A stretch of 64,000 bases of DNA from Nocardia lijiangensis NBRC 108240 (GTDB lineage Bacteria > Actinomycetota > Actinomycetes > Mycobacteriales > Mycobacteriaceae): the NCBI RefSeq assembly GCF_001613045.1, contig NZ_BDBP01000019.1, positions 55,235 to 119,234 on the forward strand, written 5' to 3'. The translations under genes and the position numbers were made by a program. Positions within the stretch are counted from its first letter, which is position 1; the number at the start of each line of letters is the position of its first letter. Shown here in pieces: positions 1 through 10,413 of the stretch. The notes under the pieces were generated by a model, which saw only the letters and a program-made list of their open reading frames with translations, was not told where the DNA came from and searched no databases.

Positions 1-987
1 GTCTACGACCTACTCGGCATCACACCACCGGACACGGTGAAGTATGTGCCGCAACGTCCCTTGGAAGGGGTCAGTTTCCGCGCGCTGCTCGACGACGCGA
101 ACGCCGACACCGGCAAGCACACCCAGTTCTATTCGATGCTTGGCACGCGCGGCATCTGGCATCGCGGGTGGTTCGCCGACACCATTCACGCGGCATGCCC
201 CTCCGGCTGGGGACATTTCGACCAGGACCGCTGGGAACTGTTCGACCTCGAACACGACCGCAGCCAGGTTCACGACCTCGCCGACATTCATCCCGAGAAA
301 CTGGAAGAGCTCAAAGCGCTGTGGTTCTCCGAGGCCGAGAAGTACAACGGAATGCCGCTCAACGACCTCGACATCCTCTCGGCCATGGGCCGCTACCGCC
401 CGACCTATGCGAGTGGGCGAAATCAGTGCGTCTACTATCCGGACAGCGCGGAGGTGGGACCGGGGGCGGCGCTGGAGATCCAGGGCCGGTCGTTCGCGGT
501 GCTCGCCGAGACGACGATCACCAGCTCGGACGCAGAGGGCGTGCTGTTCGCCCACGGCGGGCGGCTCGGCGGGCACACCTTGTACCTGAAGGACGAGCAC
601 CTGTACTACGTCTACAACTTCCTCGGCGAGGAAGAACAGATGATCGTCTCCGATCGCCCGGTACCGCTCGGCGACCATATTCTCGGCGTCCGCTACGAAC
701 GCCACGGAACCCGCCCTGACAATTTCACGCCCACCGGCGAGGCCGTGCTGTACATCGATGAGACGCCGGTCGGCTCACTCGACGACATGCGCACCCAACC
801 CAGCGTGTTCTCCGGTGTGGGAGAAGGAGTTTCCGTCGGCCGCGACAGCGGTCAATCCGTGTCCGCCAGCTACCCGTCGCCGTTCCCTCTCACCGGCGGA
901 ACCATGCGCCAGGTCATCGCCGACGTGAGCGGAAAGCCGTACGAAGATCTGGAGCTCGCGGCGGCCGCGGCCTTTTCACGCGACTGA
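1..987 (+). CDS. Arylsulfatase, C-terminal part (5' end outside window)
   Basis: The open frame runs in from base 1 with no start codon, so the N-terminal sulfatase core carrying the formylglycine motif is missing from view. What remains (328 residues) resembles the C-terminal half of bacterial arylsulfatases: the stretch ADTIHAACPSGWGHFDQDRW followed by WELFDLEHDRSQVHDLAD is the typical 'weight loss' segment where the enzyme describes its own substrate-pocket wall. After about residue 165 a beta-rich jelly-roll-like tail follows, as in long actinobacterial arylsulfatases. The family hydrolyses sulfate esters, giving sulfate for sulfur nutrition. No cognate transporter is visible here. Identification as a sulfatase is fairly secure; substrate unknown. 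Confidence 0.85.
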   Translation, partial: VYDLLGITPPDTVKYVPQRPLEGVSFRALLDDANADTGKHTQFYSMLGTRGIWHRGWFADTIHAACPSGWGHFDQDRWELFDLEHDRSQVHDLADIHPEKLEELKALWFSEAEKYNGMPLNDLDILSAMGRYRPTYASGRNQCVYYPDSAEVGPGAALEIQGRSFAVLAETTITSSDAEGVLFAHGGRLGGHTLYLKDEHLYYVYNFLGEEEQMIVSDRPVPLGDHILGVRYERHGTRPDNFTPTGEAVLYIDETPVGSLDDMRTQPSVFSGVGEGVSVGRDSGQSVSASYPSPFPLTGGTMRQVIADVSGKPYEDLELAAAAAFSRD

Positions 988-1072
988 AGACGCTGCTTTC
1001 CTCTGAACCTTCGTGTTCGAAAGTCGCTCCTGGGCCGAGGCACGACAACCCATCCGAAGAATGTCCGCGCTG

Positions 1073-1744
1073 TCACGGAATGTCGTCGAGCGCAGGGGGC
1101 GATTCCGGTCGATTGGCTACCAGGATCGTCACGCTGACTACCAGCACCCACGCGGGAAAGACCAGCGCCGCCCAAAGGCTGAGGTCGAGAACGAGCAGCA
1201 ATATCAGGGCGAGCGGGTAGGTGATGAGTGGCAGCCAGCGCGGCATGAGCCGGGTACGCAGCCAGATCGTGGCGAGGGAAATCATGAAGACCGCCGCCAT
1301 CCGTACCGCGTAGATATGGTTGATGTCCAGTACCACCTGACGCCCGAAGTAGATGATTCCGTTCTCATCGAGATTCGAGCGTTGCGAGGTGGCCAGGATG
1401 CCTCCGGCAACTGCCGTCGAGACGGACGTGAGGGCTAGAAAGAGTAGCCCGCTGCCCAGGGACACCGTCGAGAAGAACCGGTCCTCGAGCTTTCCGAGAA
1501 GACTACGGACAACGCCGATGAACCACAGAAACGCGATGCTCGCGAAAGGCACGATAATGAACGCTGCCCTGATCCTCCCGTCGTCTACTACCCGAGGGGA
1601 CGCGGCAGGGGGTGTATCCGGCAGCGCGGTCCGCACCAGGACGATGGCGGTTGCGAAAAGCACGGCGAAGACGATGCCGGCGACCGCCGCGGAGTGTGGC
1701 ATCCGCAGTGGGATGTCGTCGACCTTGCCGCGCGCTTCGGCCAT
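1073..1744 (-). CDS. Multi-pass membrane protein of unknown function
   Basis: A 223-residue protein that I do not recognise. Hydrophobic stretches lie at roughly residues 18-40, 56-78, 92-114, 138-160 and 168-212 (the last long enough for two), so five or six membrane helices are likely. A short charged N-terminus (AEARGKVDDIP) precedes the first helix. The ATG at 1742-1744 has no clear ribosome site, so the start is provisional. It stands alone between the arylsulfatase tail on the opposite strand and a DUF4254-like gene on its own strand. There are no catalytic or binding motifs to suggest a role beyond an integral membrane protein. Confidence 0.6.
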   Translation of the reverse strand: MAEARGKVDDIPLRMPHSAAVAGIVFAVLFATAIVLVRTALPDTPPAASPRVVDDGRIRAAFIIVPFASIAFLWFIGVVRSLLGKLEDRFFSTVSLGSGLLFLALTSVSTAVAGGILATSQRSNLDENGIIYFGRQVVLDINHIYAVRMAAVFMISLATIWLRTRLMPRWLPLITYPLALILLLVLDLSLWAALVFPAWVLVVSVTILVANRPESPPALDDIP

Positions 1745-1780
1745 GCGGAGATTGTCCCAGAAGTCCCTTCGCGGGACGGC

Positions 1781-2398
1781 TCATTGGGCTTGTTCCCAGC
1801 CGGGCCGGGATGTTACTTCGTGCCTTGGGGCTCCTGGTCCCCCGTCGGTTTCCTGTTCGGTGGAAGAGCTGTCATTTTGTCGGGTATGCCCGATGCCTCG
1901 CCATCCCAGCGGGAGCTGGACGCGGCCGGCCCGGATTTCGCCGATGAGGTGCTCGTAGCCTTCACGGACCTCGCCGAGATGGACCCACGCCGAGTGCCGA
2001 AGCTCCTCGCAGTCGGCGTGCAGCACCGTCCACCACGCCTCGGCGTAGGTCTTTGCGACATGACTGATCACCTCACCGAAGGAGTGCGTGTGGCGGCGGG
2101 CGCACCGGCTGTGGCGGACGTAGAACACCGCCCAAGAGTTGATCTTGTCGATGACCTTCGCGATATCCGCATGGAGGGCCGCCTCGGTGAGGTCGGGGGG
2201 ACGCCGCAGGGGATTCACCACCGCTGAAATCAGGGCGGCGTGTAGATCGCCCAGTTCTCTCGCCCACGCGACCAGCGGCAACGGCTCAGCGAGTCGACCA
2301 CCGATCGCGGCCAAGAGTTGATCCGGCGACAGCAGAGATCCTGCATCCGTCGAGGGATCCTCCGGTGTCGCCTCCATACCCGGGTCCATTGGGCTCAC
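1781..2398 (-). CDS. DUF4254-like protein
   Basis: 205 residues. The core (about residues 40-160) has the arrangement LVAWARELGDLHAAL, a central Asp-rich helix with DKINSWAVF, then HTHSFGEVISHVAKTYAEAW and a closing GYEHLIGEIRAGRVQLP. The same order is found in the protein at 33364-33954 (LSRLHEQRE, CEIDRWVGL, HTESIGAVVDRLAE, YDDLIGEV), so the two are distant paralogues. This matches my memory of the DUF4254 family, which is expanded in Nocardia; its function is unknown. The GTG start at 2396-2398 has GAGGGAGGAC just upstream. A proline/serine-rich N-terminus and a polar C-terminal tail look disordered. Confidence 0.7.
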   Translation of the reverse strand: MSPMDPGMEATPEDPSTDAGSLLSPDQLLAAIGGRLAEPLPLVAWARELGDLHAALISAVVNPLRRPPDLTEAALHADIAKVIDKINSWAVFYVRHSRCARRHTHSFGEVISHVAKTYAEAWWTVLHADCEELRHSAWVHLGEVREGYEHLIGEIRAGRVQLPLGWRGIGHTRQNDSSSTEQETDGGPGAPRHEVTSRPGWEQAQ

Positions 2399-2592
2399 GT
2401 GTCCTCCCTCGCGGGCCGACGCTTCGGGCAGGCCGGATACGGCCAGGTGGTGAACTTCGCCGAGGTTGTCTGCTCGGGCTCAGGGGCCGTGAGGCGGTCG
2501 ATGGTGACCGTCCGGGAGCGAGGGCTCGTGGGGCGGGGTAACCACCCGCTGCGGCTGGTGACCGTGTGGTCGCGTCGATTGGATAGGCGCAT
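2395..2592 (-). CDS. Small ORF overlapping the next start (doubtful)
   Basis: A 65-residue frame whose stop overlaps the GTG of the downstream DUF4254-like gene (GTGA), the usual arrangement of coupled genes. It is rich in Arg, Pro, Thr and Ser, has no hydrophobic segment and no motif I know. A shorter version beginning at an internal GTG (about 37 residues, ending FTTWPYPACPKRRPAREDT) is equally possible. The overlap is the only positive evidence; it may be untranslated leader. Confidence 0.25.
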   Translation of the reverse strand: MRLSNRRDHTVTSRSGWLPRPTSPRSRTVTIDRLTAPEPEQTTSAKFTTWPYPACPKRRPAREDT

Positions 2593-2667
2593 TGTTGATT
2601 GCTCGAAGGTAGATGAATGATTGATACGGCGAGCGCACCGCAGTGACTCGGGGCATAATGCTAATAC

Positions 2668-2685
2668 TGACTGCGCACTCAGTCA
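2668..2685. promoter_or_regulatory. Inverted repeat, probable TetR operator
   Basis: TGACTGCGCACTCAGTCA has perfect 6-bp arms (TGACTG/CAGTCA) around a 6-bp centre. It lies about 70 bp before the TetR-type gene starting at 2755 and between that gene and the leftward small ORFs. Size and placement fit autoregulation by that repressor. This is inference from symmetry. Confidence 0.5.
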
Positions 2686-2754
2686 ACGCCTGGTTGGGTA
2701 GTCACCTGGGCGCTAGAGTGTGCGGGAAAATTTGGACGAGAAGGGGTGGTATCG

Positions 2755-3447
2755 GTGGGTAAGCGTGCGGCTGAGCCGGGCAAGTCGGGTGCGATTCTCG
2801 ATACCTTCACGCGCCATGTTGCCGAGAAGGGCTACGGGACCAGCTTCAGTGGAGTCGCGAGCGAGTTGGGTATCTCGCAGGGTTTGATCGTGCACCATTA
2901 CGGCACGAAGGCGCGGTTGCTGGAAGTGCTGCATGCTTCCTATGTGCAGCAGCGGATCGATGACGCCGAGCGCATCATCTCGGAGTTCCCGACGCCGACC
3001 GAGCGGATGGCCGGGGTGTTGCACGCGTCCATCCTCTATCAGGTACTCGACCGAAATCGGACTGTCGCGTTCCAGCGCGAGGTCGCGCGGTTCACCCGAC
3101 AGGACGAGACTTCCGAGGGGCGCCAGCTGCGACGGCGCTACATCGGAATGATGCGCAGCACGCTCGAGTCGGGCATTGCCTCGGGTGAGTTCCGGCCTGT
3201 CGACGGAAGTATCCGGACCCTGCTCATCTTCGGTGCCGCGCAATGGGCGTGGACGTGGTTCGAGCCGGAAGGGCGTAGATCTGCCGAGCAGGTCGGTGCC
3301 GAACTGGTCGATTTCACTCTTGGCTCCTTGCTGAAAGACCGGAGTTCGTTGCCGTTTCTCAGCGATCCCGATGGCCCGATTGTTGCCGCGGTGATCAAGA
3401 TCATCACCGCGGAAGAAGGGACGCCGAAAGAACTGCCCGACAAATGA
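2755..3447 (+). CDS. TetR-family transcriptional regulator
   Basis: About 230 residues. The N-terminal helix-turn-helix reads GVASELGISQGLIVHHYGTKARLLEVL, the classic TetR DNA-binding helices 2-4. The rest is an all-helical ligand/dimer domain of normal length. A GTG at 2746 would give three more residues, but GAGAAGGGG at 2738-2746 is better spaced (8 nt) for the GTG at 2755, which I prefer. A palindrome at 2668-2685 is the likely operator. The target is not obvious: the nearest divergent genes are the small ORF and the DUF4254-like gene. The downstream membrane-anchored gene at 3555 is a second possibility. Confidence 0.85.
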   Translation: MGKRAAEPGKSGAILDTFTRHVAEKGYGTSFSGVASELGISQGLIVHHYGTKARLLEVLHASYVQQRIDDAERIISEFPTPTERMAGVLHASILYQVLDRNRTVAFQREVARFTRQDETSEGRQLRRRYIGMMRSTLESGIASGEFRPVDGSIRTLLIFGAAQWAWTWFEPEGRRSAEQVGAELVDFTLGSLLKDRSSLPFLSDPDGPIVAAVIKIITAEEGTPKELPDK

Positions 3448-3554
3448 CCATGTTTCGGGAGCCCGTTCGGTCGATCACGGCCGGTGCATTTTCGCAGCTC
3501 AGGGGTAATCGAGTGGCGTTAGGGTAAAGGGGGGAGGGTGCGAGGAGTCGAAAG

Positions 3555-3953
3555 ATGAGCACCACCATTCTGATCGTGATCATTGTCGTCGCCGCTGTGG
3601 TCATCTTGCTGGCCGGCGTCTGGGTGTTGATGCGCAAGCGGCGCGAACACCAGCGGGTCGAGGCTCAGGGTCTTCGCGACCGAGCGGCAGAACGGGAAAT
3701 CGAGGTCGCTCAGCGGGAGGCGCGGGCGGAGGAGACTGCCGCGAAGAGCCGGGCGGCAAAGGCGGAAGGCGAGGCCAAGGCGGCGCAAGCCGAGCAGCTT
3801 GCCCAGCAAGCGCAGCTGCATCACAGCGAGGCGGCGGATTCGCGAACCGAGTTGGACAAGCAGTGGGAGCGCGCGGACAAGGTCGATCCGGACTCGAAGT
3901 CAGGTGAGAAGCAGCAGGGGGCTGACCCTGAACAGCCGTCGGGCAGCCCCTGA
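3555..3953 (+). CDS. Membrane-anchored coiled-coil protein
   Basis: 132 residues of unknown function. One transmembrane helix occupies about residues 5-26 (LIVIIVVAAVVILLAGVWVLM), followed by basic residues (RKRREHQR), so the bulk should face the cytoplasm. Residues 35-100 are a highly charged Ala/Glu/Lys/Arg/Gln helix with heptad-like spacing (EAQGLRDRAAEREIEVAQRE), a probable coiled coil. The C-terminus is polar and Pro/Gly-rich, likely disordered. It has the look of a small envelope scaffold or stress protein, but nothing in the sequence fixes a role. It is a single gene followed by a hairpin at 3969. Confidence 0.7.
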   Translation: MSTTILIVIIVVAAVVILLAGVWVLMRKRREHQRVEAQGLRDRAAEREIEVAQREARAEETAAKSRAAKAEGEAKAAQAEQLAQQAQLHHSEAADSRTELDKQWERADKVDPDSKSGEKQQGADPEQPSGSP

Positions 3954-3968
3954 CATCGGCGGCTGATC

Positions 3969-3993
3969 ACGCCGGCCTCCGCCGAGCCGGCGT
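3969..3993. terminator. Hairpin terminator candidate
   Basis: ACGCCGGC / GCCGGCGT arms (8 bp, perfect) with a 9-nt loop, 16 bp after the stop of the membrane-anchored gene. No U-tract, as is common in actinobacteria. Confidence 0.5.
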
Positions 3994-4136
3994 CCGGTCG
4001 GGTACGGTGCGCGTTCGAAATCTGGACCGTGGGCATCGTCGCGGTATCCATGACGCGGCCGGTTCTCGGGAAGATCGCGCGAGGAGACGGCCGAGCGTGC
4101 TCGGTCGCCGCTCCCGCGCGGACTGCACGGCTGATA

Positions 4137-4157
4137 CGCCCGCGTGAGGCGCGGGCG
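4137..4157. terminator. Hairpin terminator candidate
   Basis: CGCCCGCG / CGCGGGCG arms (8 bp) with a 5-nt loop, just beyond the stop of the leftward SCO6745-like gene. With the hairpin at 3969 it separates two convergent genes. Confidence 0.5.
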
Positions 4158-4165
4158 AACGGCTG

Positions 4166-4912
4166 CTAGCGGGCGAAAACTGTCGCGTGAGCGGCGGTGA
4201 CCAAGCTGGTGAGTTCGGTGCCCGCGGAGGTGTCGAGGACGGCGAAGGCTGGAGCGATGAGGGTGTCGGTGAGGGCTTCGGCTCGCTGCCAGCGGTCCTG
4301 GATGGTGGGGGTGATCTCTTCGAAGGGTTCGGGCCAGCCGTACCGGCGGGCCTGGCCGGGGCCGTCGTTGAAGGGGGAGCCGGAGATCAGGACGGCTTGG
4401 AGCGGGGTGAGGCCGCTGGCGCGCACGGCGAGCAGGTGCAGGCCGCCGCGGAGTTCGCGCAGGACGTGCGCGAGTTGGGCTACTCGCGCGGGCGCGTCGG
4501 CAGGCAGCGGCAGCGCTCGCCAGCCCGCGAAGAGCGGCAGGCCGGCCGGATCGGCCGCGGCGACAACGACTTCCAGCAATTGCGCGAGGCGTTCGGCCTG
4601 GTCGAAATCGGCGAGCTTGCGGCGGCCGAAGTCCTGACAGGCGGCGAGGTAGCCGTCGGCGGCCTTGGCGGCGGGCATCGGCACCGACTCCCAGGCCTTG
4701 CGGATGGAATGGGCGGGGAAGAAGCCGAAGGCCGCGGTGACCACGTCGGAGTCCACGTCGCCGAGCACGCCGCCCCTGCCGCGGGTGTACGGGCCGAAGA
4801 ACCCGTCGATTCCGGTGCTGTGTCCGAATTCCTTGGTCTCCCGGGAGAACATGAATCCCCCGCCGAGTTCCTGAACCTGCTTCTTGACCGCGGCGGCGAC
4901 CGACACGTGCAC
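4166..4912 (-). CDS. SCO6745-family protein
   Basis: 248 residues resembling the actinobacterial SCO6745 family: N-terminal VSVAAAVKKQVQELGGGFMFS, then DGFFGPYTRGRGGVLGDVDSDVVTAAFGFF, and a C-terminal block with LISGSPFNDGPGQARRYGWPEPFEEI. Members are all-helical, probably cytosolic proteins of unknown function and have been placed near MarR/HTH-like folds. The GTG at 4912 gives MHVSV; a GTG two codons on is also possible, and AAAGGGA lies just upstream. It is followed by a hairpin and is not obviously in an operon with the hydrolase further right. Confidence 0.75.
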   Translation of the reverse strand: MHVSVAAAVKKQVQELGGGFMFSRETKEFGHSTGIDGFFGPYTRGRGGVLGDVDSDVVTAAFGFFPAHSIRKAWESVPMPAAKAADGYLAACQDFGRRKLADFDQAERLAQLLEVVVAAADPAGLPLFAGWRALPLPADAPARVAQLAHVLRELRGGLHLLAVRASGLTPLQAVLISGSPFNDGPGQARRYGWPEPFEEITPTIQDRWQRAEALTDTLIAPAFAVLDTSAGTELTSLVTAAHATVFAR

Positions 4913-4978
4913 TCCCTTTCGACGGACTGTTGTCCGTCGTCACATTAGGTGATTCTTACACTGTATGGAACACCTGTG

Positions 4979-5863
4979 TCACACTCCGGGAACGACCCGG
5001 TGCAGGAAGTCGATCTGGTCGGCGGTGACCTTGTCGCGGTTGTCCGGCCGGTAGATCTCGAAGTGGCTGAAGGGGTAGGTGCGCAGCTCGCCGCGGGGTG
5101 CGCGTTCCGCGAGTTCGATGGTGTCCTCGGCGAGGGTCTCCCGATCGCGCTCCCCGATGCAGACGAGCAGCGGCATGCGCAGCCGAGGCGCGTGGTCGTC
5201 GGGCTTGTAGCGCATCATCTGGAGCAGCGCCCGTGGCGCCACGCTGTTGCGCCAGGTGCCGCTGTCCATCGCGTCGATGGTGGCCTGCGCCTGCGGCCCG
5301 GTCATGACGGCGAGCTCGCCGGGGCGGCCGACGGCGGGAATGTAGTGCGGCGCCAGACCGAAGACGCCGCGCAGCCAGTCGGCGACCATCACGCGCAACA
5401 GCGCGAGAGTCGCTCTGGTGGAACGCCCTTCGGCTCGGCGTGGAAAACCGTTGAACGGTACCTGCGCCACTACCGCCGCGATTCGGTCGTCGTCTGCGGC
5501 GACCGTCACGACGTGGCCGCCGCCGAGGGAGGTGCCCCACAGGATGATTCGGCCGGGGTCGACCAGCGGATGCTCGCGCGCGAAGCGGATCGCCGCGCGA
5601 ATGTCGGCCAGCTGTTCCCGGATGTCGGCGACCTGCCGTGGTTGGCCCGCGCTCGCGCCGAAGCGGCGGTAGTCGAAGGTCAACGCCGCCATGCCCGCGG
5701 CCGCGAAGGCTTGGGCAGCCGCGACGACGGATGGGGTGTCCTGGGTGCCGCTGAAACCCGGACACAGGATGACGCAGGGTAGGCCGACGGCTTCCGTCTC
5801 GGTGTACAACATCCCCGCGCATTCGATGCCCGACGAATCAAAAGTGACCGCAAGGGTTTTCAT
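4979..5863 (-). CDS. Alpha/beta hydrolase
   Basis: 294 residues. A Ser-hydrolase fold is shown by LPCVILCPGFSGTQDT (oxyanion strand region), the nucleophile elbow GTSLGGGHVV, and late Asp/His candidates in VCIGERDRETLAED and PFSHFEIY. It resembles the dienelactone-hydrolase/DUF1749-like branch of cytosolic esterases; no signal peptide is present. The ATG at 5861-5863 overlaps the stop of the TetR gene (ATGA), with GGAGG just upstream, so the two are translationally coupled and the TetR very likely controls it. Substrate unknown. The frame extends further upstream but those codons belong to the regulator's coding region. Confidence 0.85.
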   Translation of the reverse strand: MKTLAVTFDSSGIECAGMLYTETEAVGLPCVILCPGFSGTQDTPSVVAAAQAFAAAGMAALTFDYRRFGASAGQPRQVADIREQLADIRAAIRFAREHPLVDPGRIILWGTSLGGGHVVTVAADDDRIAAVVAQVPFNGFPRRAEGRSTRATLALLRVMVADWLRGVFGLAPHYIPAVGRPGELAVMTGPQAQATIDAMDSGTWRNSVAPRALLQMMRYKPDDHAPRLRMPLLVCIGERDRETLAEDTIELAERAPRGELRTYPFSHFEIYRPDNRDKVTADQIDFLHRVVPGV

Positions 5864-6498
5864 CGTTCCTCCGCGTCTCGATCGGAATGGGAGAGTTCGG
5901 AATGGGGCAGCGTCGTGCCGAGCATGCGCTCGAGGAGATCGACAAGGGTGGCGCGATGCACGCGCAGGTCCAGGTCCGGGCGCTCGGCGTAGACCTCGTG
6001 CAGTTCCCGCAGCGCGCCGAGCAGTGCGATCGCGGTGAATTCCGAGTCGCGAATACGGAATTCGCCCTGTGCCGCGCCTGCCGACACCAAGGCGCACAAG
6101 GCGGGGCGCAACTCGTCTCCCACCCGATCGACGATCCGGTGGTGCATGTCCCGGAAGCGATCTCCGTGCAGCGCGGCCAGCAGGCCGGGCGCCTTGTCGC
6201 GTTCGGTGAGTGCGTAACCGTGGTCGATGTAGCTCACCAGCCGTGCGCTGGGGGATCGTGAATCATTTTGCAGGATAGCGAGATACGTCGCGCACAGCCG
6301 CTGCGCGATGGATTCGATCGCGGCGGCGAACACCTGCTCCTTGGAGCCGAAGTAGTGGTAGAAGCAGCCTTTCGCGACGCCGAGTCCGCCGGTGATGGAT
6401 TCGACGGTGGTCTGGTCGTAGCCCCGCTCCACGAAACTGCGGACGGCCGCGTCGACGATCTCGGCCTTGCGGACCTCGGGTTTCTTCACCTGTCGCAC
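5860..6498 (-). CDS. TetR-family regulator coupled to hydrolase
   Basis: 212 residues with a standard TetR helix-turn-helix at about residues 12-55 (VESITGGLGVAKGCFYHYFGSKEQVFAAAIE). The C-terminal domain is a typical helical ligand-binding half. GTG at 6498 is supported by GGGAGGTG upstream. It overlaps the hydrolase start by four bases. A near-perfect palindrome at 6527-6545 sits about 30 bp before the start codon, so the pair is probably autoregulated and induced by a hydrophobic ligand related to the hydrolase substrate (inference). The thioredoxin gene diverges from the same interval. Confidence 0.88.
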   Translation of the reverse strand: MRQVKKPEVRKAEIVDAAVRSFVERGYDQTTVESITGGLGVAKGCFYHYFGSKEQVFAAAIESIAQRLCATYLAILQNDSRSPSARLVSYIDHGYALTERDKAPGLLAALHGDRFRDMHHRIVDRVGDELRPALCALVSAGAAQGEFRIRDSEFTAIALLGALRELHEVYAERPDLDLRVHRATLVDLLERMLGTTLPHSELSHSDRDAEER

Positions 6499-6526
6499 GG
6501 TGCACCTCCCTGCATTCGACGGTACC

Positions 6527-6545
6527 GACCGACCGTCGGTCGGTC
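6527..6545. promoter_or_regulatory. TetR operator palindrome
   Basis: GACCGACCGTCGGTCGGTC: perfect 9-bp arms about a single central base. The GACCGACC/GGTCGGTC type is a recurrent TetR-family operator in actinobacteria. It lies between the TetR/hydrolase pair and the divergent thioredoxin gene, so it could affect both. Confidence 0.75.
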
Positions 6546-6622
6546 AATGCGCCGGGAATGGCACGTTTGCCCGGTTATCCCTCGGCAATTCAACAGCTGA
6601 GCGCAGCGTCGAGGAGAAAACG

Positions 6623-6955
6623 ATGAAGGTTATGAACCCCGTATCGCCCGAAGCCTTCCCCTCGACCGTGCTCGACTCCGGCAAGCCGGTGGTCGTCCTC
6701 TTCTCCGCCCCTTGGTGCGCCCCGTGCCGCCGCGCCGAACCGACGCTGCGCCAACTCGCCGACGAACTCGCCGATCGGCTCGTCGTCGTCACGGTGAACG
6801 TGGAAGAGCAGCCCGAGTTGGCCGAGCGGTACGGGGTCCGGGCCTTCCCCACGCTGGGCCTGTTCGTCGACGGCCGCCTCGTCCACCACAGCGTCGGCGT
6901 CGACCCGGTACCGGAATTCCTGGACGAGTTCGGCGACTATCTCCCCGATCGTTGA
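6623..6955 (+). CDS. Thioredoxin
   Basis: 110 residues, the usual length of a stand-alone thioredoxin. The active site is present as SAPWCAPCRRAEP (Cys-x-x-Cys at about residues 32-35) and the cis-proline loop as VRAFPTLGLF. It acts as a cytosolic disulfide reductase, normally recycled by thioredoxin reductase, which is not in the window. The ATG at 6623 has GAGGAG 7 nt upstream; the frame is open further upstream, but that part has no ribosome site and crosses the operator. It diverges from the TetR/hydrolase pair. Confidence 0.9.
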   Translation: MKVMNPVSPEAFPSTVLDSGKPVVVLFSAPWCAPCRRAEPTLRQLADELADRLVVVTVNVEEQPELAERYGVRAFPTLGLFVDGRLVHHSVGVDPVPEFLDEFGDYLPDR

Positions 6956-7015
6956 GCCGCCTCGGCCGAGTAGCACCGGGCCGCGGCGTGTTGCCCTGCT
7001 CGCGGACGCCGCGAC

Positions 7016-7978
7016 TCAGCCGTGCAGCGCCGCCGTCAGCGCCGCGACGGCCTGGGCGACCGCCGCCTTGGCCGCCTGGGTGTCGTGCAGGGAGTTGACC
7101 ATCACGAAGTCGTGCACGATCCCGCCGTAGCGGGTCTGCGTCACGGGCACGCCCGCGCGGCGCAGGTTGCTCGCGAAGGCCTCACCCTCGTCGCGCAGCA
7201 CATCGGCTTCGGCGGTGATGACCAGCGCGGGCGGGAGCCCGGTGAGCTGCTCGGTCGTCGCGCGCAGGGGTGACGCGGTGATCTGCGCCCTGTCCTGTTC
7301 GCTGGTGGTGTATTGATCCCAGAACCACTGCATGCCGTCGCGGGTCAGGAAGTATCCCTCGGCGAAGTCCCGGTACGAGCCGGTGTCGAAGTTCGCGTCG
7401 GTCACCGGATAGAACAGCACCTGCTGAAGGAAGGACACGTCGCCGCGCTCCTTCGCCATCAGCGTCAACGCGATGGCCATATTGCCGCCGACCGAATCGC
7501 CCGCGATGGCGATGCGCGAGGAATCCAGGCCCTTCGTGCCGCCGTCGGTGGTGACCCACTGGGCGACCCGGTAGGACTGTTCGTTCGCCACGGGGTAGCG
7601 CGCCTCCGGCGAGCGGTCGTACTCGGGGAACACCACCGCGGCATTCGCGCCGATGGCGAGGTCGCGTACGAGCCGATCGTGGGTGTGCGCGTCACCGAAG
7701 ACCCAGCCCGCGCCGTGCGTGTAGAGAATGACGGGCAGCGGTCCCGCGGCGCCGGCCGGTTTGACGATGCGCACCGGGACCGAGCCGGTGGGTCCGCCCT
7801 CGACGGTGATCCATTCCTCGTCGATCTCCGGCTTGAAGATCGGACTGTCCTGCACGCCGTCGACCGCTTTGCGGCCCTCGTCCGGGGGAAGCTGGTACAG
7901 GAAAGGCGGTTCGGAGGTCGCGTCGACGAACTCCTGCGCGGCTTGCTCGAGCGAAAGACCGAGGGGATTTCCCGCCAT
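7016..7978 (-). CDS. HSL-type esterase/lipase (alpha/beta hydrolase-3)
   Basis: 320 residues of the hormone-sensitive-lipase family. The oxyanion motif is HGAGW (HGGG type), the nucleophile elbow GDSVGGN (GDSAGG type), and the late acid/base are in EADVLRDEGE and GIVHDFVM. The family cleaves short to medium acyl esters in the cytosol. The ATG at 7976-7978 follows AAGGTAGGA. The open frame continues upstream but without support. It diverges from the cholesterol oxidase gene; a role in sterol-ester or lipid turnover is possible by neighbourhood only. Confidence 0.88.
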   Translation of the reverse strand: MAGNPLGLSLEQAAQEFVDATSEPPFLYQLPPDEGRKAVDGVQDSPIFKPEIDEEWITVEGGPTGSVPVRIVKPAGAAGPLPVILYTHGAGWVFGDAHTHDRLVRDLAIGANAAVVFPEYDRSPEARYPVANEQSYRVAQWVTTDGGTKGLDSSRIAIAGDSVGGNMAIALTLMAKERGDVSFLQQVLFYPVTDANFDTGSYRDFAEGYFLTRDGMQWFWDQYTTSEQDRAQITASPLRATTEQLTGLPPALVITAEADVLRDEGEAFASNLRRAGVPVTQTRYGGIVHDFVMVNSLHDTQAAKAAVAQAVAALTAALHG

Positions 7979-9965
<1,987 letters not shown>

Positions 9966-10083
9966 CCTCGGCGTCGGCCCGGGTCCGGATCTGCTCCTGC
10001 GCGGCCGCGGTCGCCCACGATTCGCCCTCTCTTCGCCTGTTGTTAAGATCGGTCCGCTCGATCGGCAACAAGGGGGGAAGTCT

Positions 10084-10392
10084 GTGCGCGGCAAGTCATC
10101 TGGGAATCTCGGTGCCAGCGGGCGGCGCATGTCGCGGCGAGTCGCGTATGCGCTGCCTGCTGCGGTGGCCGCCTCGCTGATCGCCACGGGATGCGGATCC
10201 GCCGAACCCCGCAAAGCACCCAAGCCGGCAGCGTCGGTGACCACGACCGCGCCGCGGACCACACCGCCCACCACCCAGTCGCCGCCGCGGACAACGCTCC
10301 CGCAGCCGTCGGCAGCCAAACCCCCGACCCCGACCACCACGGAGCGTGGTGGTCTCGGCGGATCCAGTGGCGGCAGCGGCAGCGGCAGCTGA
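10084..10392 (+). CDS. Small Thr/Pro-rich lipoprotein
   Basis: 102 residues, not recognised. After a basic N-terminus (RRMSRRVAYALP) comes a hydrophobic signal segment ending SLIATGCGS, with Cys about residue 37 as the likely lipidated residue. The remainder is a low-complexity Thr/Pro/Ser linker followed by a Gly/Ser tail (GGLGGSSGGSGSGS), with no folded domain. The GTG at 10084 has AAGGGGGGAAG directly upstream. It is a monocistron ending at a hairpin shared with the convergent thiolase gene. Probably an envelope-anchored stalk or spacer protein; no function can be assigned. Confidence 0.65.
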   Translation: MRGKSSGNLGASGRRMSRRVAYALPAAVAASLIATGCGSAEPRKAPKPAASVTTTAPRTTPPTTQSPPRTTLPQPSAAKPPTPTTTERGGLGGSSGGSGSGS

Positions 10393-10413
10393 TCTCGGTC
10401 GCCACCGACCCAG

